Source: Streptococcus suis
GTDB taxonomy: Bacteria; Bacillota; Bacilli; Lactobacillales; Streptococcaceae
DNA: 64,000 nucleotides
NCBI RefSeq assembly: GCF_002960425.1
Contig: NZ_POIZ01000039.1
Coordinates: forward strand, 1 to 64,000
Reading direction: 5' to 3'
Below, one piece after another: positions 39,145 through 48,019 of this stretch (within the stretch, counting starts at the first letter, position 1; the number at the start of each line of letters is the position of its first letter). The translations under genes were made by a program, and so were the position numbers. The notes under the pieces were generated by a model. It did no database searches and was not told where the DNA came from. It worked only from the letters and a program-made list of their open reading frames with translations.

Positions 39145-39636
39145 TTATCTAATTCGGACAACATCTCCTGGATGAGCTAACCAGGAACCTGTTGCCATTT
39201 TTTCAGGATTTAAACGTTCTAGCTCAGCAATAGAAATACCACCACGCGCTGCCAGCGCTCCAACACCCTCACCAGCTTGAACGGTAATCGTAGAACCGTC
39301 TGCTGCTTCTGTCAAGCTTGAACTCGTTTCTGTTGTTTCAGTTGTATCTGCGGTTTCCGTCTCTACCATGTCTGTTGATACTGATGTTTCCGTCGGTGTT
39401 GTAGAACTTTCTGCTACTACAGCTACTGTACTTGGGTTGTAAAATTCTTTGGTCGAATCTGTTTTGCTACCACCAACTGACAAATAAAGCGCAATTAATC
39501 CAATAATAATAACAATAGTAAAGAAAATAATCGCCAGTACAGTAAACACTTTTGTACTTGCTACTGACTTACTCAAGCGGTCTTTGCGACTTTCTGCTGT
39601 TTGATACACTTCTTCATTCCATGGCTCTTGTGACAT
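39145..39636 (-). CDS. SAG1386/EF1546-type surface-associated LysM protein
   Basis: A 163-residue membrane-anchored protein. Residues 1-27 are cytosolic and charged, 28-55 form a membrane helix ([23 protein letters not shown]), then a Thr/Glu/Ser-rich linker (about 65-115), and a C-terminal LysM domain (about 116-163: [45 protein letters not shown]). It probably binds peptidoglycan. The frame is open to 39825 but the start with AAGGAG and the family N-terminus is at 39636. It precedes cmk and is divergent to the ferredoxin gene. Confidence 0.88.
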   Translation of the reverse strand: MSQEPWNEEVYQTAESRKDRLSKSVASTKVFTVLAIIFFTIVIIIGLIALYLSVGGSKTDSTKEFYNPSTVAVVAESSTTPTETSVSTDMVETETADTTETTETSSSLTEAADGSTITVQAGEGVGALAARGGISIAELERLNPEKMATGSWLAHPGDVVRIR

Positions 39637-39651
39637 TCTCGGGACAACTCC

Positions 39652-39680
39652 TTGTTTTTTTCTAAAAATATGATTAAAAT
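39652..39680 (+). promoter_or_regulatory. Promoter of the ferredoxin gene
   Basis: TTGTTT (39652-39657), 17-bp spacer, TAAAAT (39675-39680). The start of transcription falls at or next to the ATG at 39687. Confidence 0.6.
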
Positions 39681-39686
39681 AATAGT

Positions 39687-39881
39687 ATGAATATAAAACT
39701 GATTCCTGAACGGTGCATTGCCTGTGGGCTTTGCCAAACCTATTCACCTGTGTTTGATTATGATGACGATGGTATTGTGGTCTTTTCAGATGGCGAGCAT
39801 CTGGAAAAAAAGAGCGACATAACACCTGATATACTCGAAGCCATCAAATCCTGTCCTACCAAAGCCATTTCACTGGATTGA
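39687..39881 (+). CDS. Ferredoxin, single [4Fe-4S] cluster
   Basis: A 64-residue electron carrier. The cluster ligands are C10-x2-C13-x2-C16 and C56-P57, the pattern of a monocluster ferredoxin as found in Bacillus and streptococci. The protein is acidic between residues 23 and 45. The partner enzyme is unknown. There is no SD sequence; the -10 box ends six bases before the ATG, so a leaderless mRNA is likely. The gene is divergent from the LysM gene and overlaps the end of the convergent EbsA gene by 12 bases. Confidence 0.9.
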   Translation: MNIKLIPERCIACGLCQTYSPVFDYDDDGIVVFSDGEHLEKKSDITPDILEAIKSCPTKAISLD

Positions 39882-40358
39882 TTTGGCTTTTTTTGCATAA
39901 TAAATTTCAAAATAATCTTGCTTGATCAGATGATCAGACAAAATTACTTCTCCAGAAAATGCAGGATGTAGGGCTAAATGATTCACAAAAAATTTTTTAG
40001 GCCATTTCCGCATATAATAGACCTTACCATCCGGTAATTCGTTAGAAAATATGCGAACCGCGATATAAGAAACTTCCACTTTTGTTATTTGAGCAATTTC
40101 AATATCTTGAATGGCAAATAGATTAGCCGTAACAATACGTAAATGGGTTTCTTTTATTTCAAAATACCTATGTAATCCTAGGATTACTAGTAGTAAAAAA
40201 AGAAATACTAGCAAAAGAAATAGACCTGATACGCGTAGTTTTTCCAATAATAGCGTCATACTCATGAAAAGTGGAATGAAGGTAAGTGACCAGTAAATGA
40301 CACCCCAGGAAAGTTCTGGCTGCCAATGGTAACGAATTTTACCAAAAATTTTGATCAT
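39870..40358 (-). CDS. EbsA family membrane protein
   Basis: A 162-residue protein with two hydrophobic segments (about 18-38 and 45-63) and a soluble C-terminal part. The N-terminus MIKIFGKIRYHWQPELSW is the hallmark of the EbsA family (PF17255-type), named from enterococcal genes near aggregation-substance expression and conserved in streptococci. Function unknown. It overlaps the convergent ferredoxin gene by 12 bases and has CGGACC-type SD upstream. Confidence 0.83.
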   Translation of the reverse strand: MIKIFGKIRYHWQPELSWGVIYWSLTFIPLFMSMTLLLEKLRVSGLFLLLVFLFLLLVILGLHRYFEIKETHLRIVTANLFAIQDIEIAQITKVEVSYIAVRIFSNELPDGKVYYMRKWPKKFFVNHLALHPAFSGEVILSDHLIKQDYFEIYYAKKAKSIQ

Positions 40359-40388
40359 ATCGGACCTCCATCTATTATTCTAGCACAA

Positions 40389-40420
40389 AACAAGAGATTT
40401 TCCTATGAAAATCTCTTGTT
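40389..40420. terminator. Terminator after rgpB
   Basis: Very stable stem (AACAAGAGATTTT with its complement, 40389-40401 with 40408-40420) and Ts on both strands. It lies about 125 bases after rgpB on the minus strand. Confidence 0.78.
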
Positions 40421-40546
40421 TTTGAAATTTTTTATTACATTTACATGACAATACTTAGTCGAGCGTAAAATAATTGAAATGGTTTTGAAATATTTTATTT
40501 TTGCTACTTCAACACTACAATAGACGAAAAATAAGGTTCGGTATAC

Positions 40547-41488
40547 CTATATTTCATCACATCCCTTATAAGCAAATTTTGTCACAATCAGTGTTGTAAA
40601 CACGAAGGTGTGAAAAGCCTTGTTTTTTCTCAAGCCGTATTGTTTCAATACCTTGAAACGTTCGAACATAGGTTTATCCAAAATGGATACAAAAGCTTCA
40701 ACTAACTCTCTATCTGAGGGAGAGAGGGGCAGTTCTAACAACAAGCTGGCTTGTTTTTGGCTATTTTTAATCAAGTCCCAATAGACCCTAAATAAAACAT
40801 GGGGGCGAATCCATTTTTTAAGTCGCTTGGATAGGGTCCTAGCTCCCAAGACATTGTCAGCATGCTGGCGATAGAGTTCTCCAGCCTTATCAATAAATAC
40901 CAGTTTCCCAAATGCAGAGGCTAGTAAGGCAAGATACCAATCGTGCATGATAATATCCTCCGTTTTAGTCCACAAGCTTGCAAGAGAATGGTTGATCATG
41001 GACACACCACCTGTGACAGTATTCTCTGTCAATTCTTGCACCAACTGGGTATTGGCATGGTGGGACTGGGAACGAATCATGCTCTCCGTCATAATTTGCA
41101 GGTCTTGGTCAACAACGGTCAAATCCATATAGACCATCAATGGCTGGTCAGTCGGATATAATCGGGCTTCCTGCAAACTTACTTCCAGCTTGTCAGGCAA
41201 CCAGACATCATCCTGATCGCTGAAAAAATAATAATCAGCCTTCTCATACTGAACCAGGCGATGAAAACTTTTTATCACTCCAAGATTGTTTTGTTCCTCA
41301 ACATCTATCAGGCGGATACGACTGTCCTGTCTTGCAAAATCTTGTAGCAGGTCCTTCGTTTGGTCACTGGAACCATCATCACGAACCAATAACGTCCAAT
41401 CTGTGTAGGTCTGGTCCTGAATGGAGCGGATTTGCTCAGCCAAGAACTGTTGACCATTATAGGTCGACATCAGTATGTTTACTTTCAT
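40547..41488 (-). CDS. rgpB: Rhamnosyltransferase RgpB (GT2)
   Basis: A 313-residue family 2 glycosyltransferase. The GT-A fold is shown by MSTYNGQQFLAEQIRSI (8-24), LLVRDDGSSDQT, and the DxD-type YFFSDQDDVWLPDK. The sequence and position directly after rgpA suggest the rhamnosyltransferase acting second in rhamnan backbone initiation. Its ATG overlaps the rgpA stop (ATGA). In a full rgp operon rgpC-F follow, but here the transcript ends at a terminator 125 bases later. Confidence 0.82.
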   Translation of the reverse strand: MKVNILMSTYNGQQFLAEQIRSIQDQTYTDWTLLVRDDGSSDQTKDLLQDFARQDSRIRLIDVEEQNNLGVIKSFHRLVQYEKADYYFFSDQDDVWLPDKLEVSLQEARLYPTDQPLMVYMDLTVVDQDLQIMTESMIRSQSHHANTQLVQELTENTVTGGVSMINHSLASLWTKTEDIIMHDWYLALLASAFGKLVFIDKAGELYRQHADNVLGARTLSKRLKKWIRPHVLFRVYWDLIKNSQKQASLLLELPLSPSDRELVEAFVSILDKPMFERFKVLKQYGLRKNKAFHTFVFTTLIVTKFAYKGCDEI

Positions 41489-42633
41489 TGTAAAAATAAT
41501 TCCTCATAGTCGCGGACAATTTTTTCCCAAGTATAAGCATTTCTCATGTGCTCTTTGGCTATTTGCCCAAGTTCCACCGCTTCTGCCTGTCCATCAATCC
41601 TGTCAAGCAATCGGGATAGATTGCCCTGCTCTTTTGTCCAATAACGTGCTCCGTTCAAGGCAACTTTCTGGTTAAAATCAACACCTAGAACTAAGTTTTC
41701 GTTGGTCTGAGCTAGTGCTTCAAGTAGACTTGGGTTCGTGCCTCCTACTTCGTGTCCATGGATGTAAGCTCGGCATTGATTACGAAGATACTTGAGTAGA
41801 TTGCCATCATAGACAGTGCCTACAAACTTGATACGCTTGTCACGCGAAAAATCTGTTTCCTCTTCAAGCTTTTGGAAATAGGCAGAGCCTGCATGATTGG
41901 CAACGATGACCAAATCACGCTTGGTAGAACTTGCCATAAATTCCTTGATAGCAGTCACATAATTATTTTCAGGAACAAAGCGACCAATAATTAAATAATA
42001 GTCTTTTTCCGTCAGATTCCATTGACCAAAAAAGTCAAGAACTGCCTGACTGTCGGACTGATAGTCTGTCGGCGTCAAATCAGTACCATATGCGATGAAG
42101 CGTGTCTGTGTACCTGGATAAGCAGTTTGAATGTAGTCTTCAATGCCTTCATTATCGGCAATCAGCAAATCTGCATGTTTTGCCATGAGCTTTTCAGCAT
42201 ATTTTAGATAGGCCTGTACAGGTTTGGACCACTTTGTCCGTTTCCATTCTAAACCGTCAGGATTGACAAATAAGGTCCCGCCCACAGAGTGAATCCTCTT
42301 AGCAAATGGTGCTATGAAGCCACCTATGGTATTGCCCAAAATATAAAAAATCGGTTGTTCAATGCCTTGAGCCTTGATTAGGTCCAGCGCATAGGAAATC
42401 GCCATCATGTCATAAGCAATGACCCGAGCTGGCCCAATTTTGGGTGGATTGATGGTAAAACAATCAGCCCCTTTGTATTCTGAGTGTTGGTGATGGCTTG
42501 TGTCAGATAGACAGGCCACGTGGTAGCGAATTTCTTGACTTACTTGATTGGAAACCAGTTGCTCGACAAAGGTTTCAAACCCTCCATACTGGGCAGGTAA
42601 GCCTCGGCTACCAATGATAAAAATATGTTTCAT
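41485..42633 (-). CDS. rgpA: Rhamnosyltransferase RgpA-like (DUF1972, GT4)
   Basis: A 382-residue glycosyltransferase. The N-terminus KHIFIIGSRGLPAQYGGFETFVE is the DUF1972/RgpA signature; the C-terminal GT4 part has the nucleotide-sugar region with EVGGTNPSLLEALAQ (the E-x7-E motif). RgpA transfers the first rhamnose to lipid-linked GlcNAc. It has its own promoter (TGGTATAAT at 42666-42674) just below the rmlD terminator, so the pair rgpA-rgpB can be expressed apart from rmlBD. Capsule glycosyltransferases share this family, so the exact linkage is unsure. Confidence 0.83.
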   Translation of the reverse strand: MKHIFIIGSRGLPAQYGGFETFVEQLVSNQVSQEIRYHVACLSDTSHHQHSEYKGADCFTINPPKIGPARVIAYDMMAISYALDLIKAQGIEQPIFYILGNTIGGFIAPFAKRIHSVGGTLFVNPDGLEWKRTKWSKPVQAYLKYAEKLMAKHADLLIADNEGIEDYIQTAYPGTQTRFIAYGTDLTPTDYQSDSQAVLDFFGQWNLTEKDYYLIIGRFVPENNYVTAIKEFMASSTKRDLVIVANHAGSAYFQKLEEETDFSRDKRIKFVGTVYDGNLLKYLRNQCRAYIHGHEVGGTNPSLLEALAQTNENLVLGVDFNQKVALNGARYWTKEQGNLSRLLDRIDGQAEAVELGQIAKEHMRNAYTWEKIVRDYEELFLQ

Positions 42634-42694
42634 AGTACCTAAGTTCTTAAAAATGTAATCAGGCTATTATACCACAAATCCTATGAAAATCATA

Positions 42695-42717
42695 GAAAAA
42701 ACGGGCCATTGCCCGTT
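42695..42717 (-). terminator. Terminator after rmlD
   Basis: AACGGGC/GCCCGTT stem (42700-42706 with 42711-42717) followed by TTTTTTC on the minus strand. Confidence 0.78.
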
Positions 42718-42721
42718 CATC

Positions 42722-43573
42722 TTATTTCTTTTCTTGGTTATAAAATGATTCCAAGGCTTCTTGCCAAGTTGGGATATCAAAGCCTGTCGCCTTGGCCTTG
42801 TCCAAGTTCATGGTTGAGTTGAAGGGACGTTTAGCTTTGGCTGGGAATTGGCTAGAATCTACTGGCAAGACCTTTGTATTGGTATCCTTGAGAATTTCCG
42901 TCGCAAAATCAAACCAAGTGGTGTCTTCTGTTGCATCATTTGACAAATGGTAGTAACCAAATTCTTGATTGGTTTCTACCAAGTGAACCATAAATTCTGC
43001 AAGGGTACGTGTCCAAGTTGGACGACCGTGTTGGTCATTAACAACTGTCAAGGTATCACGTGTTTCTGCAAGATTTTGCATGGTGAAAACAAAGTTTTTG
43101 CCGTAGTTACCAAAGACCCAAGCTGTACGAACAGTGTAGAACTTGTCTGCGAATTTCTCAACTGCTTCCTCACCCAAGCGCTTGGTACGACCGTATTCAG
43201 ATTGTGGGTCTGGCTGGTCATCTACTTGCCACTCTTGACCGACTGGCAACTCACCGTTGAAGACATAGTCTGTTGAGATATAAACGAGGGTCGCACCGTA
43301 TTTTGCTGCTGCCTTGGCAACATTTTCAGAGCCTGTTACGTTAATCTTGTAGTTGAGTTCCTTGCCCTCGTCTTCAGCCATATCAACAGCTGTGTAGGCT
43401 GCACAGTGGTAAACAACGCTTGGTTTTACTTCTGCAAAGAAGGCATCCACCTTGTCTGAATCCGTGATGTCCATTTCTGCTACGTCGGCGGCAACGTACT
43501 CAACACCACGTTCATCCAAGAGATAACGCAACTCTGTACCCAACTGACCATTTGCACCTGTAATTAAAATCAT
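42722..43573 (-). CDS. rmlD: dTDP-4-dehydrorhamnose reductase
   Basis: A 283-residue SDR that makes dTDP-L-rhamnose with NADPH, last step of the pathway. The N-terminal TGANGQLGTELRYLL, the YISTDYVFNG segment (catalytic Thr-Asp and Tyr) and YGRTKRLGEEAV (Y-x3-K) are diagnostic. Located after rmlB with a 54-base gap and closed by its own terminator. Product is the donor for the Rgp transferases encoded downstream. Confidence 0.95.
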   Translation of the reverse strand: MILITGANGQLGTELRYLLDERGVEYVAADVAEMDITDSDKVDAFFAEVKPSVVYHCAAYTAVDMAEDEGKELNYKINVTGSENVAKAAAKYGATLVYISTDYVFNGELPVGQEWQVDDQPDPQSEYGRTKRLGEEAVEKFADKFYTVRTAWVFGNYGKNFVFTMQNLAETRDTLTVVNDQHGRPTWTRTLAEFMVHLVETNQEFGYYHLSNDATEDTTWFDFATEILKDTNTKVLPVDSSQFPAKAKRPFNSTMNLDKAKATGFDIPTWQEALESFYNQEKK

Positions 43574-43627
43574 ATTTGCTCCTTATTTCAAGAAAGGCTT
43601 GGGCAAGAGCCCTAGCCTTTAATAGTC

Positions 43628-44713
<1,086 letters not shown>

Positions 44714-44719
44714 TTAGGT

Positions 44720-44812
44720 AGTGGGGGGCGCCAGCAAACCTTCGGTTTCATGGCTAAATTTTGAACCTAAGGTTTCAAAATTTCCCTGCAAGATTACGTA
44801 AAACGTAATCTC
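44720..44812. repeat. Intergenic hairpin cluster between rmlB and the MITE
   Basis: A series of short hairpins without ORF: AAACC-TTC-GGTTT, then AAATTTTGAA-type arms around a CC-TAA-GG centre, and AGATTACG-TAAA-ACGTAATCT next to the MITE end. The GATTACG word also opens the pheS hairpin modules. The 364-base rmlB upstream gap contains this cluster, MITE copy B (44814-44973) and a CTCGC-rich end (about 45007-45025); no other gene is seen. Confidence 0.6.
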
Positions 44813-44813
44813 G

Positions 44814-44973
44814 GAACCTGTATTCACAAGTGAAGTGCTTTTATATAAGAGATAGTTTTTCGCTAATCAAGGCAGTTTTTTGAGGGAATACTGACTGTAT
44901 TCTGAAAAAAACTAACGATGAGTAGCTGAAAAAATAGCCTTAGATGAACGTACTGAACTATGAATACAGGTTC
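44814..44973. mobile_element. 160-bp MITE-like element, copy B (rml locus)
   Basis: Same orientation and exact length as copy A at 5584-5743, with about a dozen base differences. Inverted termini are GAACCTGTATTCA and its complement; a further G/C pair extends the palindrome outward (GGAACC...GGTTCC). No TA duplication at the ends. It lies within the rmlC-rmlB transcript, between a nucleotidyltransferase-like gene and rmlB, and should form a long hairpin in that RNA. Confidence 0.85.
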
Positions 44974-45038
44974 CTATTTTCACTACGGCGGAAACTATCG
45001 CGATTGGCTCGCTTTGCTCGCCCTCTTGCATTATCAGA

Positions 45039-45524
45039 CTACCTCAAGATTTCTTTCAAGTAAGCAATCTTGGCAAAGTCTTTTTGATTGTTATTTTCTG
45101 CTCGGTAGGAATCTTTGGAGGAGGCTTGATAGATTTTTAGGTATTGTTCAAGTGTCGGTAGGTAATAGCGAACACCTGCTGTTTCTAGTTCTTCCAAATC
45201 TTCTAGCTCTACACCTGCAAATTCAGGAAGTGAATGAAGGCCTCCGAATTCAACAGATAAGCCGTCTTTATGAAATTCATGTTCATGACGGTCAACAAGG
45301 ACATAGCCTAGTTGGTTCATCATGGCAATCAGCTCATCAGCACGATAAATCCGTTCGTCATCTGGGGCTTCCCAGCCACGCGGATCACTCGGAACATGAA
45401 TATCTAAATCTCCTGCCTGCCAGTCCCTCCCTGTGCGCCTTTCTAAACCAACTGAGCCCATTAACAAGGGTATGATTCCAAGCTTGTTTAACTGCTCTGC
45501 TATTTCCAAAAAGGCTTGAAACAT
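45039..45524 (-). CDS. Nucleotidyltransferase-like protein in the rml locus
   Basis: A 161-residue protein with a G-S-V-G-L...DLDIHVP pattern (about 22-45: LLMGSVGLERRTGR, AGDLDIHVPSD), which resembles the GS(x)...DxD core of minimal nucleotidyltransferases. The assignment is tentative. No membrane segment. Homologues are sometimes annotated as phosphoribosylanthranilate isomerase, which is not supported here. Its ATG overlaps the rmlC stop (TAATG), so it is translated with rmlC; its link to rhamnose synthesis is unknown. Confidence 0.6.
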   Translation of the reverse strand: MFQAFLEIAEQLNKLGIIPLLMGSVGLERRTGRDWQAGDLDIHVPSDPRGWEAPDDERIYRADELIAMMNQLGYVLVDRHEHEFHKDGLSVEFGGLHSLPEFAGVELEDLEELETAGVRYYLPTLEQYLKIYQASSKDSYRAENNNQKDFAKIAYLKEILR

Positions 45525-46117
45525 TAGAGGTCCTCTTTTCTCAAAGGCTTGACGTCTTTGAGAAGTGGGTGATTTTTATCTGCCTCTGAAACTTCCGCTT
45601 CTTCTAGGTTTTCCCACTGGATGTCGAGGCTAGGGTCAGCGTAGTTGACGAAGGCATACTTAGGCTTGAGTTCCAAAGCCCAGTAGTCGTTGACCAAGTA
45701 ACTGTAGGATACAAAGTCTGACAAGACTTGGAAACCATTGGCTACGCCACGTGGAACAAAGATACCTTTTGAAGCATCGATAACGGTTTGGTAGGTATTA
45801 CCGAAGGTCTCGCCTTCACGAAGATCGACCCAAGTTCCCAAAACCTTACCGCCATCTGCTACTGAAATGTATTTATCCCAAGGCTCTGCGTGAAGACCAC
45901 GAAGAACGTTTTTGCGAGAGAAGGAAACATTATTTTGTAATTTCCCTTCTGCAAAGAAGCTTTCAGGGAAGCCGAGAGGCAACATTTTTTCCTTTTGGAA
46001 GTTCTCCTTAAACCAGCCACGGTTGTCACCATGAACAGGAATGTCGAATTCTAACATTCCAGGAATAGCTTCAACTGGGCGAGCTGCTAGTGTTTTACCG
46101 AAAAAGTTTTCTGTCAT
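45524..46117 (-). CDS. rmlC: dTDP-4-dehydrorhamnose 3,5-epimerase
   Basis: A 197-residue cupin-type epimerase. The block VLRGLHAEPWDKYISVADG holds the catalytic His, and DLREGETFGNTYQTVI with FVPRGVANGFQVLSD are typical of RmlC. Starts at the rmlA stop (overlap of one base). Third step of dTDP-rhamnose synthesis, although second in the operon. Confidence 0.95.
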   Translation of the reverse strand: MTENFFGKTLAARPVEAIPGMLEFDIPVHGDNRGWFKENFQKEKMLPLGFPESFFAEGKLQNNVSFSRKNVLRGLHAEPWDKYISVADGGKVLGTWVDLREGETFGNTYQTVIDASKGIFVPRGVANGFQVLSDFVSYSYLVNDYWALELKPKYAFVNYADPSLDIQWENLEEAEVSEADKNHPLLKDVKPLRKEDL

Positions 46118-46986
46118 TAGGCTTCTCCAATCAAACGGAGCAAGTATTGTCCGTATTCATTTTTCTTAAGTGGTTGCGCCAACTCATGCACTTGTTCTTT
46201 GGTGATGTAGCCCATGCGATAGGCAATCTCTTCCAAGTTAGCCACTTGAACGTTTTGCAAGCGTTGAACCGTTTCGATGTATTGAGCAGCTTCTAGTAAG
46301 CTTTCATGCGTACCTGTATCCAACCAAGCAAATCCACGTCCCATGAGTTCCACAGACAAGTCGCCACGTTCAAGGTAGGCCTTGTTGACATCTGTAATTT
46401 CCAACTCACCACGAGGGGACGGTTTGATATTTTTGGCAATCTCCACAACATCGTTGTCATAGAAGTAGAGACCAGTAACCGCAAAGTTTGATTTTGGCAC
46501 TTCTGGTTTTTCTTCGATAGAGATGGCATTCATATCAGCGTCAAATTCTACTACACCAAAGCGTTCTGGATCTTTGACTTGGTAACCGAATACTGTCGCA
46601 CCTTTTTCTTTGCTAGCAGCCCGTTGCAACATCTTGGTCAAGCCATTTCCATGGTAGATGTTGTCGCCCAAAATCAAGGCTACATTGTCATCACCAATAA
46701 AGTCTTCACCGATGATAAAGGCTTGTGCCAAGCCGTCTGGACTTGGTTGTTCCGCGTAAGAAAGAGAGATCCCCAATTCTGAACCATCGCCCAACATATC
46801 CTTGAAACGAGGAAGATCCTGAGGAGTTGAGATAATCAAGATTTCTTTAATCCCCGCCAACATAAGTACAGATAAAGGATAATAAATCATTGGTTTATCG
46901 TAAATGGGCATCAACTGTTTTGATGCTGCCCTAGTTAATGGATATAGACGAGTACCAGACCCACCTGCAAGAATAATACCTTTCAT
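46117..46986 (-). CDS. rmlA: Glucose-1-phosphate thymidylyltransferase
   Basis: A 289-residue nucleotidyltransferase that makes dTDP-glucose. [18 protein letters not shown] (1-18) is the nucleotide-binding signature and [18 protein letters not shown] follows; [11 protein letters not shown] is the metal site and [13 protein letters not shown]-like and [13 protein letters not shown] the sugar site. First gene of rmlA-rmlC-ntase, with a promoter directly upstream. Confidence 0.97.
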   Translation of the reverse strand: MKGIILAGGSGTRLYPLTRAASKQLMPIYDKPMIYYPLSVLMLAGIKEILIISTPQDLPRFKDMLGDGSELGISLSYAEQPSPDGLAQAFIIGEDFIGDDNVALILGDNIYHGNGLTKMLQRAASKEKGATVFGYQVKDPERFGVVEFDADMNAISIEEKPEVPKSNFAVTGLYFYDNDVVEIAKNIKPSPRGELEITDVNKAYLERGDLSVELMGRGFAWLDTGTHESLLEAAQYIETVQRLQNVQVANLEEIAYRMGYITKEQVHELAQPLKKNEYGQYLLRLIGEA

Positions 46987-47020
46987 ATAAGAGTACCTTC
47001 CCTCATTTAATAATCAGTTC

Positions 47021-47050
47021 ATTATACCATATTTTCAGAGATAATGTCAT
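47021..47050 (-). promoter_or_regulatory. Promoter of the rmlA-rmlC unit
   Basis: ATGACA (47045-47050), 18-bp spacer and TATAAT (47021-47026) preceded by TGG (extended -10) on the minus strand. Confidence 0.7.
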
Positions 47051-47053
47051 AAG

Positions 47054-47076
47054 AAAAAAGCCTGAACATCAGACTT
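47054..47076 (-). terminator. Terminator after the ZIP transporter
   Basis: AAGTCTGA/TCAGGCTT stem (47058-47065 with 47069-47076, including a G-T pair) and Ts on the minus strand. Confidence 0.72.
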
Positions 47077-47090
47077 CCTCCTTTTATTCC

Positions 47091-47915
47091 TTAACCAAGT
47101 GCCACATCCAAGACCATCATAATGATAAATCCAGCCATGAGCCCAAGTGTTGCAATATCTGTATTGCCATTGGTCTGAGATTCTGGAATCAATTCTTCCA
47201 CTACAACGAAAATCATGGCTCCTGCCGCAAAGGACAGGGCGTAAGGTAAAATCGGTGTCATATACGTCACCGCCACCGCACCTATTAGGGCTGCAATCGG
47301 CTCAACAATGGCTGACATAGAACCCCAGTAAAATGCCTTCCAACGTGACGCTCCATCTGTCCGAATCGGAATGGCCAAGGCTGCCCCTTCGGGAATGTTT
47401 TGCAAGCCAATCCCAATCGCAAGCCCTAAAGCACCTACAAAGGCAGCTGGACTGTAATTAGAAGCCAAGGCACCAAAAGTCACTCCGACTGCCAAGCCTT
47501 CGGGAATATTGTGGATAGTAATAGCCAAAAATAGCAGAGCTGTCTTAGATAGGTTTTTCCTGTTCTTCTCATCGCCACCTTCTGCCTGCTCTTTGTCATG
47601 TCCCAAGTGCAAATGAGGGACCCAAGCATCCACCAAGCGCAAGAAAATACCACCGACTGCAAAGCCGACTGCAGCTGGAATCCAAGCCAGACTGCCATAG
47701 GAAGCTTCAGCATATTCAATAGACGGAGCCAGCAAGGACCAAAATGAAGCTGCAATCATGACACCTGCTGCAAAACCTAACATGGTATCCAGCAAGCGAC
47801 GACTGACCGTCTTAAAGAAAAAGACAATGGCTGAACCCAGAATAGTACAAAACCATGTAAATAAACCACCCAGCAGCGCCTGTAGAACCACAGACTGTTC
47901 CGTAAACCAAGCCAT
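47091..47915 (-). CDS. ZIP-family divalent metal transporter (ZupT-like)
   Basis: A 274-residue membrane protein with about eight helices. Helices 4 and 5 carry the ZIP motifs AITIHNIPEGLAVG (about 143-156) and GIGLQNIPEGAALA, whose His, Asn, Pro and Glu line the metal path. The cytosolic loop HLHLGHDKEQAEGGDEKN (about 107-125) is His-rich. It imports a metal such as zinc, manganese or iron; the specificity is not clear from sequence. ATG 47915 follows AAGGAG. A palindrome resembling DtxR-family operators covers its promoter, so metal-dependent repression is likely. Confidence 0.9.
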   Translation of the reverse strand: MAWFTEQSVVLQALLGGLFTWFCTILGSAIVFFFKTVSRRLLDTMLGFAAGVMIAASFWSLLAPSIEYAEASYGSLAWIPAAVGFAVGGIFLRLVDAWVPHLHLGHDKEQAEGGDEKNRKNLSKTALLFLAITIHNIPEGLAVGVTFGALASNYSPAAFVGALGLAIGIGLQNIPEGAALAIPIRTDGASRWKAFYWGSMSAIVEPIAALIGAVAVTYMTPILPYALSFAAGAMIFVVVEELIPESQTNGNTDIATLGLMAGFIIMMVLDVALG

Positions 47916-47951
47916 TTCACATCTCCTTTTTAACTGCACATAGTATGATAA

Positions 47952-47982
47952 TTAGGATACCCTAACTATCCTAAAAAATCAA
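47952..47982 (-). promoter_or_regulatory. ZIP gene promoter with DtxR-like palindromic operator
   Basis: The perfect inverted repeat TTAGGATA-N7-TATCCTAA (47952-47974) overlaps a minus-strand promoter with TTGATT (47977-47982), 17-bp spacer and TATCCT (47954-47959). Its left half with the spacer reads TTAGGATACCCTAAC, close to the TTAGGTTAGSCTAACCTAA consensus of DtxR-type regulators and to the motif reported for streptococcal MtsR. Confidence 0.7.
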
Positions 47983-47993
47983 GAGGAAGACAG

Positions 47994-48019
47994 AAAAAGC
48001 CACAACTTTTGTGACTTTT
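47994..48019 (-). terminator. Terminator after the Nif3-like gene
   Basis: AAAGTCACAA/TTGTGGCTTT stem (47996-48005 with 48009-48018) with T-runs, right after the stop of the Nif3-like gene. Confidence 0.75.

Noticed and set aside
39637-39825. N-terminal extension of the LysM protein
   Set aside because: The extra 63 residues overlap the ferredoxin gene and its promoter, and the SD AAGGAG supports the start at 39636.
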